Of a stretch of DNA of 64,000 nucleotides, positions 20,517 through 28,888 are shown in pieces. The DNA comes from Agarophyton chilense (lineage: Eukaryota > Rhodophyta > Florideophyceae > Gracilariales > Gracilariaceae), in contig JARGXX010000100.1 in the NCBI GenBank assembly GCA_030374765.1, forward strand, positions 1,550,001-1,614,000, read 5' to 3'. The notes beneath the pieces were generated by a model that saw nothing but the letters and a program-made list of their open reading frames with translations, was not told the origin of the DNA and searched no databases. The position numbers and the translations under genes are program-made. How positions within the stretch are numbered: the stretch's first letter is position 1; the number at the start of each line of letters is the position of its first letter.

Positions 20517-22544
20517 TTATCCCTCTTGGGCGTTTACCAGTGTGGCTGGGAGTGCGGTCCCCGCAAGGCGGTGGTATCGCATTACCGCAGAGCGCGGGAG
20601 GTGCTCGATGGGCTCCGGGGTGTCCCACTCCGGCCCGTATCCGTACCAGCGGGTCCGGTACTGGAGCACCCCGTGCCCATCGTAGGTATGTCCGACGATT
20701 CGGTCGAGGACGTACTCCTGCACGTAAACTTGCCGGCTTTGCCGGGTGGTGGTGACCCGAGCCTCAGCGCTGCGTGGTGCTGGGCTCGTCGTCGCCTGTT
20801 CCGGGTCACCCGGTTTGTCATTTCGCTCTGCGGATGTTGCCGGGTTGCCGGGGCTGCCGTACCGCTTCGCGAAAGTTGCCGGCGCGGCCGGGTTGTGTTT
20901 CCGCTGGGCGGTAGGGGCTTCCCTGAAGTCCGCTCTTACCGCGAGTTTGCGGGGGTCCTTCCGTCTTGGTGACGGTTCGCCGGAGGCCTCCGCTTGATTT
21001 GCGGCATGCGGCGTTCCCATTGGTGGGCAGTTTCCGCCGTGCAGTGCGCCGCGGGCGGTGAGTGGTTCACCGTGCCGGCGGTCCGCCTCCGCGGGGTGGC
21101 TGTCAGCCAATGACCGGGATGCCGGGTGCCCATTGGTCCGATCTCCCGCCCGGGTCACGTGACCTTGAGGACGGGTGGTCCGGCCGTCGCGGACGGTTGG
21201 CTCCCATTGTTCGGCAAGGGAGGCGGTTTTCGACTTGTCGTTGCGCCCCTTTTCTGCCATGGGGTTCGTACCGTTCTCAACGGAGTGGCTCGCTAGACCT
21301 GCTTGCGCAGCGTCCGCCGGAGTACCGGTATCGACCGAAACGCTCGGTGTGCGATTGCGAATGTGCGGGGAGCCCTTAGTTGCTTCCACGCGATGCGGAG
21401 CGTCCGTAGGGTCTCGCCTCCCGGCTTCGGGTCTTCGAGCGCCTCGGTTCCCCTTTCGGGGTTGCGTGGCGGTCGGATTGACCGCCGCGTCCCGCGGGAG
21501 CGGAGTAACGTCCGGCGACGATGCTGGATGCCCGCTCGGGGGCCTTGCCCGGGGTGTCCGGTTAAACTTCCGTTGCGACGGCGATGCTTCCGCGATTGAG
21601 CGGGTCCCCTCTCCCTCCTTAGACGGAGCGACGGGTGATGGTGGGCTAACCGCATGGCGGGTATAAATACCGCTGCGCGGCGCCCGTAAGGGTAGCTGGC
21701 CGCGAGGGCCAGGTGTTTCCGGCATTGCCGGTGGTTCCGATAAAGTCGGTATATCGGAGAGACCCCGTGAGGGGTGCGGTACCACGGCGGGGCTTCTAAG
21801 CCATGGTGCCACGGGTACGGGTGTTTCATTCTCGCGCGCTGCGAGTAGCTCATCCATTTCCATGGTGTGTTCCCCGGTTTCGGGCCAATCAGACTCCGTC
21901 GGTGTTTCCCCTTCCAAGGTAAAGCACGGGATCTCGTCGACCTCCGGGTCGGCAAGTGCTTCACCTGTCGTAGGTAATCGAGAGAGGGCGTCTGCTTGGG
22001 TGTTCTGGACACCCTTTTTGTAGACGACCTCGAAGTCGAATGCCGCTAAGCGGAGGCGCCACCGCATTAAGCGACCAGAAGGATCTGCGATGTTCAGCAG
22101 CCACCTCAGCGAGGCATGGTCCGTGTACACGGTGAAATGAACGCCCATGAGGTATGGGCGCAGAGTGGATAGCGCCCAGACCACTGCGAGGCACTCCTTC
22201 TCGGAGACCGAGTAGTTGCGCTCGTGGACGTTCAGCGTGCGGGACCAATAGCCAATTGGTTTTCGTTCCCCCTCGGGGGTGGTTTGGAACAGTGCGCAGC
22301 CCACCTGGTGGTCGCTGGCGTCGGTGTCGATGGAGTAGGGAAGCCCAGGTTTGGGCAAGGATAGGATGGGAGCTGTTGTAACTGCCTTAATCAAGGAGCG
22401 AAAAGATTCCGACTGATCGGTGGTAAATGGGACAAGCTTCGGTGGCTGGCCCTTCCGCAGTAGCGCGTTTAGCGGAGCGGCGATATCCGAGAAACTCGGT
22501 ATAAACCGTCGATAGACGTTGACCAGACCTAAAAAGGATCGGAG
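20517..22544 (-). CDS. GyC RNase H, linker and chromodomain without integrase
   Basis: Open reading frame continuing in the same frame after the TAG at 22545-22547. The first part is the RT-connection/RNase H (LRSFLGLVNVYRRF, SIDTDASDHQVGCALF, YTDHASLRW, ADALSRLP). About 370 residues rich in P, R, T, S and A follow, then a C-terminal chromodomain (QEYVLDRIVG, RWYGYGPEWDT, EPIEHLPRSAV) at about 20530-20700. The HHCC and D-D-E integrase blocks that separate RNase H and chromodomain in GyA are absent, with no trace in this frame. An isolated start would be Met at 22394, inside the RNase H region, so expression probably depends on reading through the TAG. Alternatively this is a deletion product mobilised in trans. 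Confidence 0.85.
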   Translation of the reverse strand, partial: LRSFLGLVNVYRRFIPSFSDIAAPLNALLRKGQPPKLVPFTTDQSESFRSLIKAVTTAPILSLPKPGLPYSIDTDASDHQVGCALFQTTPEGERKPIGYWSRTLNVHERNYSVSEKECLAVVWALSTLRPYLMGVHFTVYTDHASLRWLLNIADPSGRLMRWRLRLAAFDFEVVYKKGVQNTQADALSRLPTTGEALADPEVDEIPCFTLEGETPTESDWPETGEHTMEMDELLAARENETPVPVAPWLRSPAVVPHPSRGLSDIPTLSEPPAMPETPGPRGQLPLRAPRSGIYTRHAVSPPSPVAPSKEGEGTRSIAEASPSQRKFNRTPRARPPSGHPASSPDVTPLPRDAAVNPTATQPRKGNRGARRPEAGRRDPTDAPHRVEATKGSPHIRNRTPSVSVDTGTPADAAQAGLASHSVENGTNPMAEKGRNDKSKTASLAEQWEPTVRDGRTTRPQGHVTRAGDRTNGHPASRSLADSHPAEADRRHGEPLTARGALHGGNCPPMGTPHAANQAEASGEPSPRRKDPRKLAVRADFREAPTAQRKHNPAAPATFAKRYGSPGNPATSAERNDKPGDPEQATTSPAPRSAEARVTTTRQSRQVYVQEYVLDRIVGHTYDGHGVLQYRTRWYGYGPEWDTPEPIEHLPRSAVMRYHRLAGTALPATLVNAQEG

Positions 22545-24476
22545 CTATGTTTGAGAACGGGGCTCCTTCGCCTCGCAGAGGGACTTGATACGAACTTGTT
22601 CGATCATTAACCGTCCTGGATGGATGACGTGCCCGAGATACTTCACCGTGTCGGTGAAGAACTCGCACTTCCTCAACTTGAGGGTTATTCCTGCGTCTCG
22701 CAGTACGGTCATCACGTCCCGCACGTGGGTCAGGTGATCGTCCAGGTTTCTGGAAAAGACAATGATGTCGTCCAAGTAGACAAGGCACGTGCGCCACTTG
22801 AAACGCGACATCAGTATGTCTGTTGCCCTTTGAAAGGTGGCTGGTGCATTGGTTAAACCAAACGGCATCCGCTTGAAGCGGTAGGAACCCGAGTGGCAAA
22901 GAAACGCGGTTTTGTCTCGGTCCTCTTCCCGGACTGGGACTTGCCAGTAGCCACAGTTAGAATCCAGAGCCGTAAACACGGTAGCGTCCCCGAGCGAGTC
23001 TATACACTCGTCCATGCGCGGAATTGGGTAGGTGTCCCTCACGGTGACGGCATTGAGGCGGCGGTAGTCAACGCAAAACCGCCACGTGCCGTCGGCCTTG
23101 AGGGCCAGCACCACCGGTGAAGCCCAAGGCAATTGGGCGGGCTCGATGACTCCAGCACGGAGCATCTTGTCCACCTGAAATTCTTCCTCCTCCCGAGCTT
23201 TCGGTCCCGCCCTGTAAGGGGGTTGTGCAACCGGACGTGCGTCCGATAGCAAGTCTATCCGATGTTCGGTTGTATTGATCTCACCCAGTGAGCCGTCCCA
23301 CATTGTGGTAAACTCGCGTAGCATTCCGCGTAAGCGGTCCCGGTGTGAGACCGGTACATGACTCAGGTCCAGGTCCTCGAGGGCCTTGATCGGGTCTATC
23401 TTATCGTAGCTCGTAGGCTGTGCCCTGGTGTCAGGTGTGGGAACCGACGAGGTCGGAAATGCATCCGTCTTGACGGTTTTATCGAGCGCCAACTGCTGTG
23501 CCTCCCCGGAGGTTTCTCCACCGGATACCGGAAGACCATCCTCGGTAGAGGGAGTTATTCCGAGTACTTTGGCAGCCGTCACCTTTGTAGGGAGCATCGC
23601 GAGCGGGTGCAGCATCACAGACCCAATGACTTGGTTCTTTGCCAGCGTCTCGGGAGCCTTTCCCAGATTGGCAACCAACACCCTGAAAGGGGAATTCGGC
23701 GTGACTTGCACGATTCCGTTCGCAACGGTTAACTGAAATTTCTCGTACAACGAGGGCAAGGGCTGAACAACCTGAAGACCGTGTTGACGGGAATTGACTG
23801 AAACCATAACCTGGCTCTCCGGGGGTATGGTTACTGACGAAGCAACGCGTAGCTTCGTAGAATCCCGGTTCGTCGGTGTGGGTTCCTTCGCAGCAGATAG
23901 AGGAACGTGTTTCCTCGATGCCCGCTTCAGCGGTTGACGAACAATGGGGACGGTCGATCCGTCCTCAAGTTCCACCTGCTTAAGGCGTGGGCGGATGGCG
24001 TCAAAAAACCTGTCGCAGTAGTGACATCCCAGTATAACTGGCGCGGCCAGCGAGCGGCACACAATAAAAGTTAGTTTGACCACCATCCGCCCTAGCCTGA
24101 TGACCAGGTCGATCACACCAGCCGTTTTCAACGGGTTGTTATTGGCGTCCAACACGTCGGGTACCGTTTCAGAACGGATGATTGACCGCAATGGCGGGGG
24201 TAAAAGCGATTCCACAATAAAGTTCGGCCCAGCACCTGTATCCAAGACAGTGAGATGTCTCACCATAAACTGCGTGTGCAGACCAAGGTCAGCGTAAACC
24301 TTGTAGTTACGCTTGGCCATTACCAAGACTCTATCCGGGATCCGGTTATTTCTAATCCGTATCCACGGTCGACGCAACACACCGAGGTGTTTAGAGTCCG
24401 CGTCTGCGGTGTCCTTCGTTGTCAGGATTTTCACCGGGGAGCGAGGCATCGGCGCCTCGGGCGTCGTCAGCCTCAA
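22545..24476 (-). CDS. GyC protease-reverse transcriptase, 643 aa
   Basis: Aspartic protease with LDTGAG (catalytic Asp about residue 79) and the later VILGCHYCDRFF region, then RT with RFCVDYRRLNAV, YPIPRMDE, RMPFGLTNAPATFQR and the YLDD box at about 567-570. The frame differs from that of gag, whose stop lies 35 nt upstream, so pol needs a frameshift or re-initiation. The ORF ends with TAG directly before the RNase H connection domain, and the same frame stays open for a further 675 codons. Confidence 0.92.
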   Translation of the reverse strand: MRLTTPEAPMPRSPVKILTTKDTADADSKHLGVLRRPWIRIRNNRIPDRVLVMAKRNYKVYADLGLHTQFMVRHLTVLDTGAGPNFIVESLLPPPLRSIIRSETVPDVLDANNNPLKTAGVIDLVIRLGRMVVKLTFIVCRSLAAPVILGCHYCDRFFDAIRPRLKQVELEDGSTVPIVRQPLKRASRKHVPLSAAKEPTPTNRDSTKLRVASSVTIPPESQVMVSVNSRQHGLQVVQPLPSLYEKFQLTVANGIVQVTPNSPFRVLVANLGKAPETLAKNQVIGSVMLHPLAMLPTKVTAAKVLGITPSTEDGLPVSGGETSGEAQQLALDKTVKTDAFPTSSVPTPDTRAQPTSYDKIDPIKALEDLDLSHVPVSHRDRLRGMLREFTTMWDGSLGEINTTEHRIDLLSDARPVAQPPYRAGPKAREEEEFQVDKMLRAGVIEPAQLPWASPVVLALKADGTWRFCVDYRRLNAVTVRDTYPIPRMDECIDSLGDATVFTALDSNCGYWQVPVREEDRDKTAFLCHSGSYRFKRMPFGLTNAPATFQRATDILMSRFKWRTCLVYLDDIIVFSRNLDDHLTHVRDVMTVLRDAGITLKLRKCEFFTDTVKYLGHVIHPGRLMIEQVRIKSLCEAKEPRSQT

Positions 24477-24511
24477 CTCTGAGGACGCCTCTCCCGAAGG
24501 GGAGACTCCCT

Positions 24512-26632
24512 CTATTCTTTTCCCTGTACAGGGTCCTGGTCGGGCGAAGGCCCGACTTCCTCCGCAACGAGTGCATGATTCCGTTGCACGGTAGCTACCG
24601 CAGGAGCGGGTGGAGATCCACCAGCGTGGTTTGGCGCTGGTGCAGCGCGTGCCGGCTGAGCCGGTTTGTACCGAGAATTCGGAGTGTGAGCCAATGCGTT
24701 GGGGAAGTCCGTCTTCGCGCGGAGATATGACGTGAGTGGCACGGAGACCTTCTCCTGCGTGGAGAGGGCTTCGTAATTATCCACCACTCGTGCCATATCG
24801 CGTAGCGATAAAAGGCATTGCGGGGAGGTGTGCCCGCGCTCGAAGCACAAGTGGCACACCAACGTCACTCCCGCGTTTCGCGGTACGGCATTCCGAGCAT
24901 CGGTGTATCTTCCGGGTTCCCCGTTTCCAACCCATCCAGGGCGCTGAATTCGTGTCATTCCGTTTGAGTACGGCGTACGGGGGGCCGGAGTGCGGCGGTC
25001 ATTAAGATAGAAGACCTGCCCGTTCTCCGTGTCCCTTGCGGTTGAGTCAACCGAGCCATCCGTCGTAGACGGTAATTCCGTTGTCGGAATAGATAAACCA
25101 TCGTGGTGGATGACATTGATATTGTCATAACCCTGTTTGGGGATGCCATCCGTCGCAAATGACGGTGAAGAAGAGTTCGACTCGAGCAGCAATGTCTTAG
25201 CGGCCTTCGACCGGGTTCCCGGACTGCGTGCGCGTAGTGCATCTCCCTCTGCGCGGGCAAACTGTACGAGTTCAAGGTAGGTCACCTTCGGCTCTTGTTC
25301 CCTGTAACGGGCGACAAGAGTCTTGATGGCTGGATCCAAGCCATCAATGAACATCGTACAGCGTTCCCCAGCGGGGTATACATTACCATAACGGTGGAAA
25401 GCCTTATTCAGGCGTACCGAGTAATCGGTCTCGAGCTCGCCGGAGAGTTGTCGAGTGTCTCGCAAAGCGAGTATTGCCGCTTGTATCGCGGAGTTGGTTG
25501 CGTAGGAACGCAGGAGGTACTGCACGGCCTCGGGCCAGCAGGTCACACCTCCTTTGGAGGCTCGCGACGAGCCCCGAACCGACAAAAACTGATCTTCAGC
25601 GACACCCCGTAGAAAGTAGGGTAGCGCCACGTAGGCTTGCCCTTCGTTCATTCCGAGTATATCGGCTTCCGCGACAAAGCGGTGTAGGAAATCCAAGACC
25701 AGAATTGGATCATACCCAGTAAACGACTGGTTACGAAGTGAAAGCTGAATCCGCTTGATGCAGTCTTTCACATTACCCGTGTCACGTGGTGTCCGACCTA
25801 AAGAGGAATCTTCTAGCCGGTAATACTGGTAGGACAGGAGTGTCCTGTACAGAGAGTTGGTGGGCTTCAAGGGTTTGAGGCCCGGATGTCGCCGACCCTT
25901 GGGGCGCGACCGGATGGCCCCGTAGGTGGCAGAGGACCGCTTTGAGCGGGAAGAGCGCCCATAACGATCCTGTGGGTCATCGCTCACCGACGAATCGGAA
26001 CTCTCCGAGTCACTCGGTTTACCGTCCGACTCAGATGATGAGTCGGACGGGTGTCCGTGCTTACGGTTAGAATCCCGGTTCTTCCGGCTCTTCCGGTTCC
26101 GCGACTGGGTCTCTCGATGAGAGACAACCGGTCTAGCCGCGTTTGCCGGCGAGGTTAACGTCCTCTCGACCGACTCAAGTCGGCTTCGGAGACGCTCTAA
26201 GCGATTCTCCATACCTTCTGCGAAGGAAGACGGAGTGCCAGAACACTCGAGTAGTGTATTGACGTCCGACGGCAATACGCGGATATCCTCGGCTAACTCA
26301 CTCGTAGGGGGGTTAGCGAGGCTTCCTCGTAAAGAGGTGAATTCCCTCGAGAGGGTATTGTGAGCAGCCCGCAGGGAGCGGAGCTGCTCTTCCAAGCGTA
26401 CAACCCGTGCTTGGTCGACGAACCGCGGAGGCGGAGAAACCACCGTTGCGACGGTCGTTAACCCGGAATCGGGCTGCGGGTCTTCAGTGCCGGTGACCAG
26501 TATCTCCCGGGAAGCCGGTGTTGGAGCCAGGGCCTGTGGAACATCAGTGCCCCTGGCATCACCGCTCTGGCGGGAACGGCTGCGTGCTGCAGGAGGCTCC
26601 ATGCTAGGCGGTTTCCTTGGCATTGGCCACAC
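24512..26632 (-). CDS. GyC gag, 706 aa
   Basis: Structural capsid/nucleocapsid polyprotein. The N-terminus is basic and Pro/Ser rich, with a coiled-coil-like part around 75-150; a serine- and aspartate-rich hinge follows (SSSESDGKPSDSESSDSS), then the capsid-like core (FLHRFVAEADILGMNEGQAY, LLRSYATNSAIQAAILALRD) and a CCHC zinc knuckle CHLCFERGHTSPQC at residues 593-606. No stops. The first ATG is MWPMPRK; the internal MPRK matches the MPKTRSQ start of GyA2 gag, so translation may begin three codons later. Confidence 0.92.
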   Translation of the reverse strand: MWPMPRKPPSMEPPAARSRSRQSGDARGTDVPQALAPTPASREILVTGTEDPQPDSGLTTVATVVSPPPRFVDQARVVRLEEQLRSLRAAHNTLSREFTSLRGSLANPPTSELAEDIRVLPSDVNTLLECSGTPSSFAEGMENRLERLRSRLESVERTLTSPANAARPVVSHRETQSRNRKSRKNRDSNRKHGHPSDSSSESDGKPSDSESSDSSVSDDPQDRYGRSSRSKRSSATYGAIRSRPKGRRHPGLKPLKPTNSLYRTLLSYQYYRLEDSSLGRTPRDTGNVKDCIKRIQLSLRNQSFTGYDPILVLDFLHRFVAEADILGMNEGQAYVALPYFLRGVAEDQFLSVRGSSRASKGGVTCWPEAVQYLLRSYATNSAIQAAILALRDTRQLSGELETDYSVRLNKAFHRYGNVYPAGERCTMFIDGLDPAIKTLVARYREQEPKVTYLELVQFARAEGDALRARSPGTRSKAAKTLLLESNSSSPSFATDGIPKQGYDNINVIHHDGLSIPTTELPSTTDGSVDSTARDTENGQVFYLNDRRTPAPRTPYSNGMTRIQRPGWVGNGEPGRYTDARNAVPRNAGVTLVCHLCFERGHTSPQCLLSLRDMARVVDNYEALSTQEKVSVPLTSYLRAKTDFPNALAHTPNSRYKPAQPARAAPAPNHAGGSPPAPAVATVQRNHALVAEEVGPSPDQDPVQGKE

Positions 26633-26725
26633 CGTCTCGACGGAAGAATAGAAAGCAAACCGGTGAGACCGGAGAAAACCCGTGAAACGGAAAACAACCT
26701 CAGAGAGGACACAAGCGGTCTTGAC

Positions 26726-26743
26726 TTCTAAGTCGGGAGACCA
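26726..26743 (-). other. GyC tRNA primer binding site
   Basis: The plus strand is TTCTAAGTCGGGAGACCA, three bases from the 5' LTR. Read as a tRNA 3' end it gives CCA, A73, acceptor strand TCGGGAG and T-stem strand CTAAG. The implied C1-G72 pair is characteristic of eukaryotic tRNA-Tyr (inference). Confidence 0.82.
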
Positions 26744-26746
26744 ATT

Positions 26747-27610
26747 TGTAGGACAATGCCCCCAAGGGGGAAAACCTACGAAGACGTCCGGATCTTCCTC
26801 TCACGAGGTAACCGGCGCGGTAGAGCCCTCCCAGGGATCGGCGCGCAATGCCAGGTGTAAGCCGGAGCCGAACCGTCGCGACGGGCGCAGGGAGGCTGAA
26901 AGAAGCCGAGAATATCCGCCGAAGCGGTGCTTGCGTATCCTCTGAGGAGGCAAAACCCACGAGAGTGGCGAGCACGACAGGTGTCAGCACGAACCGCAAG
27001 AGCGGGAATTGCCCAATGAAGGGGAGGAAAAGGGAAGGAAAATGGGAACGGAGGCAAGAGGGCGATGTTGACCACGAGTCGCAAGAGGGGACTCGGGAAT
27101 AGCCGGCACTGCCTGGTGTAGCAAACCGTATACACGGGCGGAACCACGGAAGTGGGAATAGATACCCAACACACGAAGGCTGCTTGAACGTCCAAGGGGG
27201 TTGGGAAGCCGTGCACCACGGGAAATCCCTCCGTAAGGAGTTGTATATCCGCGCAGGCGGATCGACCCAGAGCCAAGATCTGGAAGACCAACATCACCCT
27301 TGTTGGGGAGACTTTACTGGACCGGCGGCCGCGAGGCCGGCGGCCTAAGTACTGTAGTCACCGTAGAATAGAATAAATAAAGTCTATCCTAAATAGCTAA
27401 ATGTCCGTCTAACAAAAGGGGCCAATCTGGCGGCCACGTGTCGCGCGGGCGCTGCGGCCACGTGTATGGCACCCGGTGCCGCCGGTGCATCACGGGCGTT
27501 CCGGCCATCGCCGTGAAACGGATTACTCCTACTCATAACGAGGTTGCACGCCGGAGGCTCCGGAAAAAACTTAAGTCCCCAAAAACCTCCCTGGAGGACG
27601 TTGCTCTTCA
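26747..27610 (-). repeat. GyC 5' LTR
   Basis: 864 bp copy of 17499-18362, adjoining the primer site on its left and the GTCAA duplication (27611-27615) on its right. Confidence 0.95.
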
Positions 27611-28886
27611 GTCAAGTATAGCACAATCAATAGCTTAGGAATGCCGTATCGCCACTTCGCAGTATTTCGATCGGTCGAACTCAGGTGCATCCAGAATGCT
27701 ACAGTATTGTAGTCGAAAAGGCAATTTACGAAATTTTTGTGCAAGGAATATGTTTTTGAAACAGACTTTATCTATCAACTACAGAGCATATCAAAACTAA
27801 ACTTTTGATAAGCTCTATTGTATTCCATTCTATTCTGGTATAGTTCTTTTTCTAAGCCTTGAAATGATATTCCCTGCCCAGAAAAATAGAACTGCTAATA
27901 TTGTAGAGCAATCCCAGATGGGGAAATACCTATCGGGTGTTCGAGTCCCGCTCTCGTGAAGAGGGGTAACTCAGCAAACGAGCCTTCGTACCACCGATGC
28001 GTGGGGGTAAGACCACAGTGGTTCACGCAATACCTACGAAGGTGATGAACGCAGAAAAAGGGGAAGAATCAAAGGGGGATACAAGGACAAGGATATTTCG
28101 TAGACAACAGCGAAATGTAGGGGGAAATTGTAGGGCGAAATTGGACGCACGACCAAGCGTACAGACCTATGAAAGAGGTATTGACACTGGATAAGCGAAA
28201 TAAAGACGGGTAAGCACAACCATATATAGGGGCGGTGTACTGACCTAATCACAGGAAACCCAACAAAAGAAAGAAACACAACAAAAACGATGGTACAGTG
28301 ACGCCTGAGCTTCCCGAGGGAATAGATTAGCCAAACCGGTCGCTGTTCCTCACGTTAAGAGAAGGAGACTCGCGTAGGTGACATAATCTAGAACCAAACT
28401 CTCGGTTATCATTTACTTGGTGATAGCGTTGGCGGTTTAGCCATCGCTTAAGTCTATTTCAGACAGTGAACTACACGTGTAGACTATAGTACTACAAACC
28501 AATCCTGGTCCATACACGTATCATGTGTGTAACCCCAGCCTTGCACGTCCATCCGTCCACTACGGTGCTACTGTAGAGACTTAACTAATATACTTTCTAA
28601 GGTGTCTAAAATACAAAAAACTAATATTACTCATAAAATTGTTGACATGGTCCCCGATATATCGGATGCCATATGAATGGTGCCCCGACCGGTTATACGC
28701 GCAGGCGTTGCTCTACATATATCACCACAAACGATGAAAATGTTAAATCTTGTCGTGGACCTTAAACGTTTTGAATATGGTGGTTTGCTTTACAATTCCC
28801 GTGCCGTATGTCCTTTTTTATTTTAATCGTTCACCTTTTGAGAAAATCTTCTTTTTAGACACTTTCATCGTCTTCGCATTACCTAA
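27611..28886. other. Interval without a recognised gene; possible solo LTR at 27902-28496
   Basis: No protein family recognised. 27902-28496 starts TGTAGAGCAATCCC and ends ACTACA, with a layout like the gypsy LTRs here (GGGGAAA near the start, CATATATAGG near 28220, A-rich AACAAAAG). Five-base flanks do not match, so a solo LTR is only a suggestion. Confidence 0.3.
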
Positions 28887-28888
28887 TA

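Larger units (their letters stand above)
17499..27610 (-). mobile_element. GyC: structurally complete Ty3/gypsy element lacking integrase
   Basis: 10,112 bp bounded by two LTRs of exactly 864 bp and flanked on both sides by GTCAA (17494-17498 and 27611-27615). It contains, in minus orientation, 5' LTR, primer site, gag, protease-RT, RNase H-chromodomain, and then on the plus strand the antisense ORF, followed by the polypurine tract and 3' LTR. By hand I count about 17 differences between its LTRs (about 2%). The only break in its sense ORFs is one TAG at the RT/RNase H boundary. No integrase is encoded. The interior is GC-richer than its surroundings. Confidence 0.95.

Noticed and set aside
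20333-21666. Several plus-strand ORFs opposite the GyC linker
   Set aside because: Low-complexity, GC-rich mirror frames of the Pro/Arg/Thr linker; no homologue in other elements.
27930-27955. tRNA-like GTTCGAGTCCCGC
   Set aside because: It resembles a T-arm, but no acceptor stem, anticodon arm or D-arm can be fitted around it.
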